From positions 1 to 14,371 of the forward strand of contig JAYYDT010000102.1 in assembly GCA_036160575.1 (NCBI GenBank): 14,371 nucleotides of DNA. The letters are read 5' to 3'. The notes under the pieces are model-generated. The model worked only from the letters and a program-made list of their open reading frames with translations, searched no databases and was not told the origin of the DNA. Positions within the stretch are counted from its first letter, which is position 1. Each line of letters begins with the position of its first letter. Both the position numbers and the translations under genes were made by a program. The stretch is from TMED26 sp002694075. Its GTDB lineage: Bacteria; Pseudomonadota; Alphaproteobacteria; Thalassobaculales; Thalassobaculaceae. Of this stretch, positions 1-9,400 are shown one piece after another.

Positions 1-902
1 CGCTCAACCACCTCGTCGCTCTCCGGCAGCACCCCTTGGGTGGCCCCGATATCGAGCGGCGACGGCATAAAGTCGACCACCGCGTCAAGCAGCGGCTGCA
101 CGCCTTTGTTTTTAAACGCCGAGCCACACAGGACCGGGACGAACGCGCCGGACAAGGTGCCGGTGCGGATACACGCCTTTAAAACCTCGGCCGACGGCTC
201 CTGACCTTCGAGATAGGCCTCCATCGCGTCGTCGTCTTGCTCCACCGCGGTTTCGACCAGGGTGGCGCGATACTCTTCGGCCTTTTCCTTAAGATCATCG
301 GGAATGTCGACAACCTCGAACTTCGCGCCAAGGCTTTCTTCAAGCCAGCGCACGGCCTTCATTTCAATCAGGTCGACCACGCCAACGAAATCGGCTTCCG
401 AGCCAATCGGCAATTGCATGACCAGCGGGGTCGACCCCAGGCGATCCACAATCATGTCGACACAGCGGTAAAAATCGGCGCCGATCCGGTCCATCTTGTT
501 GATGAAACACATCCGCGGCACGCTGTATTTATCGGCCTGACGCCAAACGGTCTCCGATTGCGGCTCCACGCCAGCGACCGAGTCGAACACCGCGACCGCG
601 CCATCAAGCACGCGCAGGGACCGTTCCACCTCGATGGTGAAATCCACGTGGCCTGGCGTATCGATGATGTTGATCCGATTGTCGCGCCAGAAAGTCGTGG
701 TCGCCGCCGAAGTGATGGTGATGCCGCGCTCTTGCTCTTGCTCCATCCAGTCCATGGTGGCGTTGCCATCGTGGACCTCGCCAATCTTATAGGACTTACC
801 GGTGTAGTAGAGGATACGCTCGGTGGTCGTCGTCTTGCCGGCGTCGATGTGGGCCATGATGCCGATATTACGATAACGCTCGAGGGGGTATTCGCGTGCC
901 AT
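1..902 (-). CDS. fusA: Elongation factor G, N-terminal part (cut by left window edge)
   Basis: EF-G is the ribosomal translocase: it hydrolyses GTP to move tRNAs and mRNA after peptide-bond formation. Only the first 300 codons are present; the gene runs off the left edge. The translation begins MAREYPLERYRNIGIMAHID. The GTPase motifs are all visible: P-loop AHIDAGKTT at residues 17-25, the switch I end GITITSA at about 60-66, DTPGH at 81-85 and NKMD at 135-138. The start ATG at 900-902 is preceded by an AGGA element about 8 nt upstream. It lies 23 nt after rpsG, as third gene of the classic rpsL-rpsG-fusA str operon, and shares the rpsL promoter. A tuf gene often follows outside the window, but this cannot be seen. 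Identification is essentially certain; only the length is unknown. Confidence 0.98.
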   Translation of the reverse strand, partial: MAREYPLERYRNIGIMAHIDAGKTTTTERILYYTGKSYKIGEVHDGNATMDWMEQEQERGITITSAATTTFWRDNRINIIDTPGHVDFTIEVERSLRVLDGAVAVFDSVAGVEPQSETVWRQADKYSVPRMCFINKMDRIGADFYRCVDMIVDRLGSTPLVMQLPIGSEADFVGVVDLIEMKAVRWLEESLGAKFEVVDIPDDLKEKAEEYRATLVETAVEQDDDAMEAYLEGQEPSAEVLKACIRTGTLSGAFVPVLCGSAFKNKGVQPLLDAVVDFMPSPLDIGATQGVLPESDEVVE

Positions 903-925
903 AATCAGTCCGTCCTGTCTGCGGA

Positions 926-1396
926 TTACCAGCGATAATGCGAAAAGGCTTTGTTGGCTTCCGCCATCCGATGGGTGTCCTCGCGCTTTTTGACCGCGGC
1001 TCCCCGGTTATTCGAGGCGTCGATCAATTCGCCCGACAAACGCTCGGTCATGGTGTTTTCGGAACGCTTGCGCGAACTGTCGATAAGCCAACGGATGGCC
1101 AACGCCTGGGCGCGCGTGGAACGCACCTCAACCGGCACCTGGTAGGTCGCGCCACCGACCCGGCGCGAGCGCACTTCGACCTGCGGCTTAACGTTGTCGA
1201 GGGCGTCGTGAAACACACGCACCGGCTCTTGGCCGGTGCGTTTTTCGATGCGATCAAGCGCACTGTAGACAATCCGCTCGGCGGTCGACTTCTTGCCGGC
1301 GTACATCAAACAATTCATGAATTTGGTCAGCACTTGATCGCCAAATTTGGCGTCGGGCAAAACCGGGCGTTTTTCGGCACTATGGCGGCGCGACAT
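926..1396 (-). CDS. rpsG: 30S ribosomal protein S7
   Basis: S7 is a primary 16S rRNA-binding protein of the 30S head. It nucleates assembly of the 3' domain and lines the exit-site tRNA path. The 156-aa product has the usual bacterial length, starts MSRRHSAEKR and ends in FSHYRW. Conserved segments such as KFMNCLMYAGKKSTAERIVY (residues 25-44) and VEVRSRRVGGATYQVPVEVR (about 73-92) are easy to recognise. The ATG at 1394-1396 follows an AAGGAG Shine-Dalgarno about 9 nt upstream, and this element overlaps the rpsL stop codon (TAAGGAG), which suggests translational coupling with rpsL. The gap to rpsL is 12 nt and to fusA 23 nt. In E. coli, S7 represses its own operon by binding the rpsL-rpsG spacer. 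Here that spacer is too short to hold a comparable structure, so any such control would have to use another site. Confidence 0.99.
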   Translation of the reverse strand: MSRRHSAEKRPVLPDAKFGDQVLTKFMNCLMYAGKKSTAERIVYSALDRIEKRTGQEPVRVFHDALDNVKPQVEVRSRRVGGATYQVPVEVRSTRAQALAIRWLIDSSRKRSENTMTERLSGELIDASNNRGAAVKKREDTHRMAEANKAFSHYRW

Positions 1397-1408
1397 CGAA
1401 CGATCTCC

Positions 1409-1780
1409 TTATTTCGGGCGCTTGGCGCCGTATTTGGAGCGGCGCTGGCGGCGATCCTTGACGCCCTGAGTATCGAGCGTGCCGCGAATGACGTGGTAGC
1501 GCACCCCGGGCAAGTCTTTCACACGGCCGCCGCGGATCATCACCACGGAGTGTTCTTGAAGGTTATGGCCTTCGCCCGGAATGTAGCTGATCACCTCGGC
1601 GCCGTTGGTCAAGCGCACGCGCGCGACCTTGCGCAGGGCCGAGTTCGGCTTCTTCGGCGTGGTCGTGTACACCCGCGTGCATACGCCGCGTTTTTGCGGG
1701 CACGCTTCGAGCGCCGGCACCTTGTTACGGGCCACCGGCACCTTGCGGCCGTGGCGGATCAACTGGTTGATCGTGGGCAT
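1409..1780 (-). CDS. rpsL: 30S ribosomal protein S12
   Basis: S12 sits at the decoding centre of the 30S subunit and monitors codon-anticodon pairing. The 123-aa product starts MPTINQLIRHGRK and contains the invariant stretches ACPQKRGVCTRVYTTTPKKP (residues 26-45) and GGRVKDLPGVRYH (84-96). Lys43 and Lys88, the classic positions of streptomycin-resistance changes, are both lysine, so the protein looks streptomycin-sensitive at these sites (inference). Asp89, the residue that carries a beta-methylthio group in E. coli, is present. The ATG at 1778-1780 has an AGAGGA Shine-Dalgarno at 1787-1792, 6 nt upstream. It is the first gene of the str operon, following a promoter and leader in the 370-nt gap after rpoC, and its stop overlaps the rpsG ribosome-binding site. 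Confidence 0.99.
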   Translation of the reverse strand: MPTINQLIRHGRKVPVARNKVPALEACPQKRGVCTRVYTTTPKKPNSALRKVARVRLTNGAEVISYIPGEGHNLQEHSVVMIRGGRVKDLPGVRYHVIRGTLDTQGVKDRRQRRSKYGAKRPK

Positions 1781-1966
1781 GCCCTATCCTCTCGATCATC
1801 AACACGTGCGAACGCCCCCACGGCGGACCCGTGCGAACGTTCCTGTCCTCGATTGGCGGTCGTCGGCGAGACGACCGATCTTGCGCTGTCTTTTTCTTCC
1901 AGTCCGTGTCTGACCTCGCGATCCTCGCCAAAATCGCGTCACGGCGTCACTACCGGCCTGAAAAGT
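1781..1966 (-). promoter_or_regulatory. 5' leader of the rpsL-rpsG-fusA transcript
   Basis: If transcription starts about 7 nt after the -10 box, the str mRNA carries a leader of about 185 nt. It holds no convincing ORF. Two structures are visible. A perfect 8-bp hairpin has arms at 1857-1864 and 1870-1877 with a 5-nt loop. A 10-bp direct repeat, cgtgcgaacg on the plus strand, occurs at 1805-1814 and 1830-1839, with a small hairpin (1819-1823 with 1829-1833) between and partly overlapping the copies. The function is unknown; a ribosomal-protein or attenuation control element is possible but not shown. Confidence 0.4.
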
Positions 1967-1972
1967 GCGCGG

Positions 1973-2001
1973 ATACTAGTGTTCGCGCCGCGAGGGGTCA
2001 A
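1973..2001 (-). promoter_or_regulatory. Sigma70-type promoter of the str operon
   Basis: Read on the minus strand, the gap between rpoC and rpsL contains TTGACC (1996-2001) and TAGTAT (1973-1978), separated by exactly 17 nt. The -35 box matches the consensus at 5 of 6 positions and the -10 box at 4 of 6. It lies downstream of the rpoC terminator and upstream of rpsL, which is where a str operon promoter is expected. No better -35/-10 pair was seen in the gap. The transcription start is estimated at about 1966. Confidence 0.75.
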
Positions 2002-2087
2002 GGAAAGATTTCACGGAAATTCGCCCCCCAAATAGACTGTTTTCAAAAGCGGATAACGGCCCGTCAGGCCCCCCACCCGGCGCCCCG

Positions 2088-2129
2088 AAAAGCGACGGGC
2101 GCGCCCCCAGTCGCGGGGGCGCGCCCGTC
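2088..2129 (-). terminator. Intrinsic terminator after rpoC
   Basis: A perfect 15-bp inverted repeat has arms at 2094-2108 and 2115-2129 with a 6-nt loop. It begins about 21 nt after the rpoC stop. In the minus-strand transcript the very GC-rich stem is followed by GC and then four U residues (2088-2091), the form of a Rho-independent terminator with a short U tract. It would end the rpoBC transcript before the str promoter. On the plus strand only scattered T residues follow, so termination in that direction looks weak, and no plus-strand gene reads into it. Confidence 0.8.
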
Positions 2130-2150
2130 TTGTCTTCGCGCAATCGCGGC

Positions 2151-5100
2151 TTATTCAGCCGCCGTCGCGTCGTCTTCGGCGGCCAACGGCATGTCATCCA
2201 GCGCGATCGGCTCGGCGACATCGGCCAAAGCCCGGTCGCGATCGGTGGCGACCCGGCGCAAACGGTTCATCACGCTGCCGGTGCCGGCTGGGATCAACCG
2301 GCCAACGATGACGTTTTCCTTCAGCCCTTCGAGTTGGTCGATCTTGCCGGAGACCGACGCCTCGGTCAGCACCCGGGTGGTTTCCTGGAACGACGCCGCC
2401 GAGATAAACGATTTGGTCTGCAACGACGCTTTGGTGATGCCTTGCAACACCGGAATCGCCCGCGCCGGACGCAGATCCTCGCCCAAGGCTTTTTCGTTAA
2501 CCGCGTTGAATTCGTCGCGGTCGATCTGTTCACCGACCAGGAAGGTGGTGTCGCCCGGATCGCTGATCTCGACCTTTTGCAGCATCTGGCGAACGATCAC
2601 CTCGATGTGCTTGTCGTTGATCTTCACGCCCTGCAGACGATAGACCTCCTGGATTTCGTTGGTCAGGTAGTCGGCCAACGCCTCGACTCCAAGGATATGC
2701 AGGATGTCGTGGGGCACCGGATTGCCGTCCATCAGCAAATCGCCCTTCTCGACCCAATCGCCCTCCTGCACGGCAATGTGCTTGCCTTTGGGGATGAGGT
2801 ATTCGACAGGCTCCATGTCTTCGCCGTCGGGCCGCACGATGACCCGCCGTTTGGTTTTGTAATCCTTGCCGAATTCGACGCGGCCGGGTCCTTCGCTGAT
2901 GATCGCGTAGTCCTTCGGCTTGCGCGCCTCGAACAGTTCGGCGACCCGCGGCAGACCCCCGGTGATGTCCCGGGTTTTGGTTGATTCACGCGGAATCCGC
3001 GCGATCACGTCGCCGGCCTGCACCTTGACGCCGTTACTGACCGACAACACCGCCCCAACCGATAGGAAGTAACGCGCTTCCAGGCCATTGGCCAACTGGA
3101 TGACCTCGCCATCGTCATCGCGCAGGGTGATCCGCGGACGCAGTTCGCCGCCACGCGGTTGCTGCTTCCAATCAACCACCACGCGCGAGGCGATGCCGGT
3201 GGTTTCGTCCATCACCTCGTTCATCGACACGCCATCGACCAAGTCGACGTAATTGGCGGTGCCCTCTTTCTCGGTGATGATCGGCACCGTATACGGGTCC
3301 CATTCGGCCAGCACCTGACCCGGTTCAACCACCGAACCCTCGTCGACCAACAAACGCGAGCCATAGGGCACGCGATGGCGTGCCCGCTCTCGGCCACCCT
3401 CGTCGGCAAGAATGATCTCGGTGGTCCGGTTCATCACGATCAACACGCTTTCGGAATTGGTCACGACGTTCCGGTTTTCGATCTTGATGGTGCCGGCCAT
3501 GGTCGCTTCGACACTGGACTGTTCGGCGCCTCGTTGGGCCGCCCCGCCGATGTGGAAGGTTCGCATGGTCAACTGCGTGCCCGGCTCGCCGATCGACTGC
3601 GCGGCGATCACGCCAACGGCCTCGCCGATATTGACACGCGTGCCGCGCGCCAAATCGCGGCCGTAACAGGCGCCGCAGACCCCAACCTTCGTCTTACAGG
3701 TCAGCACCGAGCGAATACGCACCGCGTCAATACCGGCGTTTTCGATATCGTCGGCCATCGCCTCGTCAATGATCTCGCCGCCTTCGACGATCACTTCCTC
3801 GGTGATCGGATGTTTGACGTCCTCGGCCGCGGTGCGGCCGAGAATCCGCTCACTCAGCGACTCCAGCACATCGCCGCCCTCGATCACCGCCGAGACCGTC
3901 AGGCCCTCGTCGGTGCCGCAGTCTTCCTCGGTGATGATGCAGTCTTGGGCGACATCGACCAAACGCCGCGTCAGATACCCCGAGTTGGCGGTTTTCAACG
4001 CGGTATCGGCAAGCCCCTTACGGGCGCCGTGGGTGGAGTTGAAATACTCCAACACGGTCAAGCCTTCTTTGAAGTTCGAAATGATCGGCGTTTCGATGAT
4101 TTCGCCCGACGGTTTGGCCATCAAGCCGCGCATGCCCGCCAATTGTTTGATCTGGGCGGGTGAGCCACGGGCCCCGGAATGGGCCATCATCCACACCGCG
4201 TTGGTCGAGGCGCCATCCTCGGCGTTGGAAATCCCGCCCATCATTTCCTCGGCCACCTTGTCGGTGCAGCGCGACCAGACGTCGACCACCTTGTTGTACT
4301 TCTCGCCCTGGGTAATCAGACCGTCGAGATATTGCTGCTCGAAATCCTTGACCTGCGTGTTGGCTTCTTCGACCAACGCGCCCTTGGCGCCGGGGATCAC
4401 CAAATCGTCCTTGCCGAAAGAGATACCGGCCATGCACGCATGGCGGAACCCAAGCTCCATCAAGCGGTCAGCGAAGATCACCGTCTCCTTCTGGCCACAG
4501 TGGCGGTAGACCACGTCGATAACGTTGGACACCTCTTTTTTGGTCAACACCCGGTTGATGACATCAATCGGCACCATCGAGCTGCGCGGCAAGATTTGCA
4601 GGATTTTCAAGCGACCCGGGGTCACCTGCACCCGCTTCATGACCGTCTCGCCATTTTCGTCGACCACTTCGACGCGCGCCTGCACCTTGGTGTGCAGGGT
4701 GACCGCGCCGCTGTTAAGGGCGTGCTCAACCTCGGCGATATCGCGGAACACCATGCCTTCGCCGGGCTGCGCCTCGCGTTCCAATGACAGGTAGTAGAGC
4801 CCAAGGATAATGTCCTGCGACGGCACGATGATCGGCTTGCCATTGGCCGGGCTGAGGATGTTGTTGGTCGACATCATCAGAACCCGCGCTTCCAACTGCG
4901 CTTCCAAGGACAGCGGGACGTGCACGGCCATTTGGTCGCCGTCGAAATCGGCGTTGAACGCGGTGCAGACCAGCGGGTGCAATTGGATCGCTTTACCCTC
5001 GACCAACACCGGTTCGAAGGCCTGAATGCCAAGGCGATGAAGAGTTGGCGCCCGGTTCAGCAGCACCGGATGCTCGCGGATCACTTCTTCGAGGATGTCC

Positions 5101-6332
5101 CACACCTCGGGCCGCTCTTTTTCGACCATGCGCTTGGCCGCTTTCACCGTGCTGGCCATACCATATAGCTCCAGCTTGGAGTAGATGAACGGCTTGAACA
5201 GTTCCAGCGCCATTTTCTTGGGCAACCCGCATTGGTGCAGCATCAATTCCGGCCCAACCACAATCACCGAACGACCGGAATAATCGACGCGTTTGCCAAG
5301 CAGGTTTTGGCGGAAACGACCCTGCTTGCCTTTCAGCATGTCGGACAGCGATTTCAGCGGGCGCTTGTTGGCGCCCGTGATCACCCGGCCACGCCGGCCG
5401 TTGTCAAACAGCGCGTCGACCGATTCTTGCAGCATGCGCTTTTCGTTGCGCACGATGATATCCGGCGCGCGCAACTCGATCAGCCGCTTCAGTCGGTTGT
5501 TTCGGTTAATCACCCGGCGATAAAGATCGTTCAGGTCGGAGGTCGCGAAACGGCCACCGTCGAGCGGCACCAACGGGCGCAGCTCCGGCGGGATCACCGG
5601 CACCACGTCGAGGATCATCCATTCCGGACGGGCGCCGCTTTCGATAAAGGCCTCGACTAACTTCAGGCGCTTGACCAATTTTTTGCGCTTGGCCTCGGAG
5701 CCGGTTTCACGCAAATCGACGCGAATCGTCTCACGCTCCTCCTCCAGGTCCAATTGCAGAAGCAAGGTTTTCAGCGCCTCGGCGCCAATTTGGGCAGTGA
5801 AGGCGTCCTCGCCATAAGTGTCCTGGGCGTCGTAGTACTCGTTCTCGGTCAGCACCTGTTTGCGCTCAAGCGGCGACAGGCCGGGGTCAACCACCACGAA
5901 GTTCTCGAAATAGAGCACCCGCTCCAGTTCCTTCAAGGTCATGTCGACCAGGAGGCCGATCCGGCTCGGCAGAGACTTCAGGAACCAGATATGGGCCACC
6001 GGCGAGGCCAGTTCGATATGGCCCATGCGTTCGCGGCGGACCTTCGAAAGGGTCACCTCGACGCCGCATTTTTCGCAGATGATGCCACGATACTTCATGC
6101 GCTTATATTTGCCGCACAGGCACTCGTAATCCTTCACGGGGCCAAAAATGCGGGCGCAGAACAAGCCATCGCGCTCCGGCTTGAAGGTCCGATAGTTGAT
6201 GGTTTCCGGCTTTTTAATTTCACCGTAGGACCAGGACCGAATTTGCTCCGGCGAGGCGATGGAGATGCGAATGTGGTCGAAGCTTTGCGGACCGCTCGGC
6301 TGACCAAAAATGTTCATCAACTCATTGTTCAT
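2151..6332 (-). CDS. rpoC: RNA polymerase subunit beta' (RpoC)
   Basis: Beta' supplies the catalytic Mg site and DNA clamp of RNA polymerase. The 1393-aa product is full length for a proteobacterium (E. coli 1407). Visible elements in order are: zinc-site cysteines C71, C73, C86 and C89 in the clamp; the catalytic motif NADFDGDQ at 460-467 with metal-binding Asp462, Asp464 and Asp466; the bridge helix around HGARKGLADTALKTANSGYL (769-788); the second zinc site C805, C879, C886 and C889; the trigger loop around MRTFHIGG (923-930); and its return at ITGGLPRVAELFEARKP. The roughly 200 residues between the two trigger-loop halves match the SI3 insertion typical of proteobacteria. The ATG at 6330-6332 has AAGGAA at 6340-6345, 7 nt upstream; a second ATG five codons in is less likely. 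The TAA stop is followed by a strong terminator. No frame disruption was seen. Confidence 0.99.
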   Translation of the reverse strand: MNNELMNIFGQPSGPQSFDHIRISIASPEQIRSWSYGEIKKPETINYRTFKPERDGLFCARIFGPVKDYECLCGKYKRMKYRGIICEKCGVEVTLSKVRRERMGHIELASPVAHIWFLKSLPSRIGLLVDMTLKELERVLYFENFVVVDPGLSPLERKQVLTENEYYDAQDTYGEDAFTAQIGAEALKTLLLQLDLEEERETIRVDLRETGSEAKRKKLVKRLKLVEAFIESGARPEWMILDVVPVIPPELRPLVPLDGGRFATSDLNDLYRRVINRNNRLKRLIELRAPDIIVRNEKRMLQESVDALFDNGRRGRVITGANKRPLKSLSDMLKGKQGRFRQNLLGKRVDYSGRSVIVVGPELMLHQCGLPKKMALELFKPFIYSKLELYGMASTVKAAKRMVEKERPEVWDILEEVIREHPVLLNRAPTLHRLGIQAFEPVLVEGKAIQLHPLVCTAFNADFDGDQMAVHVPLSLEAQLEARVLMMSTNNILSPANGKPIIVPSQDIILGLYYLSLEREAQPGEGMVFRDIAEVEHALNSGAVTLHTKVQARVEVVDENGETVMKRVQVTPGRLKILQILPRSSMVPIDVINRVLTKKEVSNVIDVVYRHCGQKETVIFADRLMELGFRHACMAGISFGKDDLVIPGAKGALVEEANTQVKDFEQQYLDGLITQGEKYNKVVDVWSRCTDKVAEEMMGGISNAEDGASTNAVWMMAHSGARGSPAQIKQLAGMRGLMAKPSGEIIETPIISNFKEGLTVLEYFNSTHGARKGLADTALKTANSGYLTRRLVDVAQDCIITEEDCGTDEGLTVSAVIEGGDVLESLSERILGRTAAEDVKHPITEEVIVEGGEIIDEAMADDIENAGIDAVRIRSVLTCKTKVGVCGACYGRDLARGTRVNIGEAVGVIAAQSIGEPGTQLTMRTFHIGGAAQRGAEQSSVEATMAGTIKIENRNVVTNSESVLIVMNRTTEIILADEGGRERARHRVPYGSRLLVDEGSVVEPGQVLAEWDPYTVPIITEKEGTANYVDLVDGVSMNEVMDETTGIASRVVVDWKQQPRGGELRPRITLRDDDGEVIQLANGLEARYFLSVGAVLSVSNGVKVQAGDVIARIPRESTKTRDITGGLPRVAELFEARKPKDYAIISEGPGRVEFGKDYKTKRRVIVRPDGEDMEPVEYLIPKGKHIAVQEGDWVEKGDLLMDGNPVPHDILHILGVEALADYLTNEIQEVYRLQGVKINDKHIEVIVRQMLQKVEISDPGDTTFLVGEQIDRDEFNAVNEKALGEDLRPARAIPVLQGITKASLQTKSFISAASFQETTRVLTEASVSGKIDQLEGLKENVIVGRLIPAGTGSVMNRLRRVATDRDRALADVAEPIALDDMPLAAEDDATAAE

Positions 6333-6422
6333 CGTCTGCTTCCTTTCCCAACCCCATCCGCGGTCGCGGGGTGAAATCTTACGCCCAAGGCGGCGGTTGC
6401 CGAAAGTCCCGGAGGGACCGCC
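6333..6422 (-). other. rpoB-rpoC spacer with a small stem
   Basis: This 90-nt spacer separates rpoB from rpoC. Directly against the rpoB stop, GGCGGT/ACCGCC arms (6417-6422 with 6392-6397) can pair, and an inner 5-bp pairing (6406-6410 with 6414-6418) partly competes with them. No U tract follows, so it is not a standard terminator. It could protect or process the mRNA, or be chance in GC-rich DNA. The rpoC ribosome-binding site lies at the other end. Confidence 0.3.
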
Positions 6423-9400
6423 TTAGAATTCCTCTTGCTGCAGATCAACGCTGAGACCAAGGGATCGCAACTCCTTGACCAAGACGTTGAACGATTCCGG
6501 AATCCCGGCTTCGAAGTTATCGTCACCACGGACGATCGCCTCATACACTTTGGTCCGACCCGACACGTCATCGGATTTGACCGTGAGCATTTCCTGCAGG
6601 GTGTACGCGGCGCCGTAAGCTTCCAGCGCCCACACTTCCATCTCACCGAAACGCTGGCCGCCGAACTGTGCCTTGCCGCCCAACGGCTGCTGGGTGACCA
6701 GGCTGTACGGACCGGTCGAACGAGCGTGGATTTTGTCGTCGACCAAATGGTGCAGTTTGAGCATGTAGATGTAGCCAACCGTCACCTTGTGATCGAAAAC
6801 CTCGCCGGTACGGCCGTCAATCAATGTCACCTGGCCGGAGTCATGCAGTCCGGCGTTGCGCAACATATCGACGACGTCGTCCTCGCGCGCGCCGTCGAAA
6901 ACCGGCGTGCCCATGGGCACGCCTTTGCGCAGGTTGCCGGCCAGCTCAAACACCTCACGGTCTTCCAAGGGCTTGATCTCATTGGCGTATTGTTCAGGAT
7001 CATAGATCCCTTCCAACCAATTTTTGATATCGCCAACATCGGTTTTGCCGCCGACCGTTTCGAGCATTTGGGAAATCTGACGGCCAAGCCCGTGCGAGGC
7101 CCAGCCTAAATGAGTCTCCAAAATCTGTCCGACGTTCATGCGCGACGGCACGCCCAGCGGGTTGAGCACGATGTCGACCGGAGTGCCGTCTTCAAGATAC
7201 GGCATGTCTTCCTGCGGGTTGATTTTGGAAATCACCCCTTTGTTCCCGTGGCGGCCGGCCATTTTATCGCCTGGCTGCAGCTTGCGTTTAACGGCGACGA
7301 AGACTTTCACCATTTTCATCACGCCAGGCGGCAATTCGTCACCGCGTTGCAGCTTGTCGACCTTGTTCTCGAAGCGCGCCTGCAGCTCGTTGATGGAGCC
7401 GTCGAATTGCGCCTTGAGCCCCTCCAGGTAATCCATCACGGCGTCGTCATCGACAACGAAATGGCGCCACTGACCCGGATTGTATTCGTCCAAAACGGCG
7501 TCGCTCAGCGCGCTGCCCGCCTTAAAGCCTTTCGGGCCACTGGTGGCGGTTTTGCCAACCAGCAATTCCCGCATGCGACCGAAAAAGCCACGCTCCAGGA
7601 TCGCGCGTTCGTCATCGCGGTCCTTGGCCAAACGCTCAATCTCACCGCGTTCGATGGCCTGCGCACGCTCATCCTTGTCCACGCCGCGGCGCGAGAAGAC
7701 TCGCACTTCGACAACCGTGCCGGCGCCCCCCGGCGGCACCTTCAGCGAGGTGTCGCGCACATCGGACGCTTTTTCGCCAAAGATCGCCCGCAGGAGTTTT
7801 TCTTCCGGCGTCATCGGCGATTCGCCTTTCGGCGTGACCTTGCCGACCAGGATATCGCCGGCGGCGACTTCGGCGCCGATATAGACGATGCCCGCCTCGT
7901 CGAGGTTTTTCAGCGCTTCTTCACCGACATTGGGAATGTCGCGGGTGATTTCTTCCTGACCCAACTTGGTGTCGCGGGCCATGATCTCGAACTCCTCGAT
8001 ATGGATCGAGGTGAAGACATCGTCGCGCACGATCCGTTCGGAGATCAGGATCGAGTCCTCGAAGTTGTAACCATTCCATGGCATGAAAGCGACCAGCACA
8101 TTGCGGCCGAGCGCCAATTCGCCAAGATCGGTCGATGGACCGTCGGCAATGATGTCACCGCCGCGCACCCGGTCACCGACTTTGACCAGCGGTCGCTGAT
8201 TAATGCAGGTGTTTTGGTTCGAGCGCTGGAATTTCAGCAGCGAGTAGATATCGACATTGGACTCGGAACTCTCGGTCTGGTCGCTCACCCGCACCACGAT
8301 CCGGGTGGCGTCGACCTGGTCGACCACGCCGGACCGGCGGGCGGCGATGGCGACCCCGGAATCACGGGCCACGCGCGCTTCCATACCGGTGCCGACCAGC
8401 GGCGCTTCGGCCTGCACCAGCGGCACCGCTTGGCGTTGCATGTTGGAGCCCATCAGCGCGCGGTTGGCGTCATCGTTTTCCAAGAATGGAATCAACGCCG
8501 CCGCCACCGACACCAGCTGTTTCGGTGACACGTCGATCAGGTCGATGTCCTCGGATCGCACCAACAAGATCTCGCCCTGCCGGCGAACCGGCACCAGGTC
8601 CTGGACGAAACGGCCCTTGCCGTCGAGTTCGGCGTTGGCCTGGGCGATGGTGTATTTACCTTCTTCCATCGCCGAGATGTAGCGCACCTCGTCGGTCACG
8701 GCGCCGCCCTCGACCACCCTATAGGGGGTTTCGATAAAGCCGTATTGGTTGACCCGGGCAAAGGTGGCCAACGAGTTGATCAGGCCGATGTTCGGGCCTT
8801 CCGGCGTCTCAATCGGGCAAATCCGGCCGTAGTGGGTCGGGTGCACGTCGCGCACTTCGAAACCGGCGCGCTCGCGGGTCAGGCCGCCCGGTCCCAGCGC
8901 CGACAGGCGCCGCTTATGGGTGATTTCCGACAGCGGATTGATTTGATCCATGAATTGCGACAGCTGCGACGAGCCGAAGAACTCGCGCACCGCCGCCGCC
9001 GCCGGCTTGGCGTTGATCAGGTCATGGGGCATGACGGTGTCGATTTCGACCGAGCTCATGCGCTCTTTGATGGCCCGCTCCATGCGCGACAGACCGACCC
9101 GATATTGGTTTTCCATCAACTCGCCGACCGAGCGCACGCGCCGGTTGCCCAAGTGATCGATATCGTCGATCTCGCCGCGGCCATCCTTCAGTTCGACCAG
9201 AACTTTAAGAATGGCGAGGATATCTTCCTTACGCAAAGTCCGCAGTTGATCGTCGGTTTCTTGGTTCAACCGAGCGTTCATTTTCACCCGGCCAACAGCC
9301 GAGAGATCGTAGCGCTCGGAGTCGAAGAACAAGCCGTTGAACAAGGTTTCGGCGGTTTCCAGCGTCGGCGGTTCACCTGGCCGCATGACCCGATAAATGT

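Noticed and set aside
938..2035. A 365-codon plus-strand open frame across rpsG, rpsL and the str promoter region
   Set aside because: It overlaps two certain ribosomal protein genes in antisense and reads through a promoter and leader. It resembles no known protein.
1831..2643. A 270-codon plus-strand open frame covering the rpoC-rpsL gap
   Set aside because: It crosses the rpoC terminator and then runs antisense to rpoC. Its Ser/Arg-rich composition is a frame shadow, and the gap is better explained by promoter, leader and terminator.
7110..8528. A 472-codon plus-strand open frame opposite rpoB, and similar long frames at 8745-9938 and 3159-4163
   Set aside because: They lie entirely antisense to intact rpoB and rpoC. 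Their His/Arg/Gln-rich composition is what the reverse complement of high-GC codons gives. No recognisable domain or convincing ribosome-binding site was seen.
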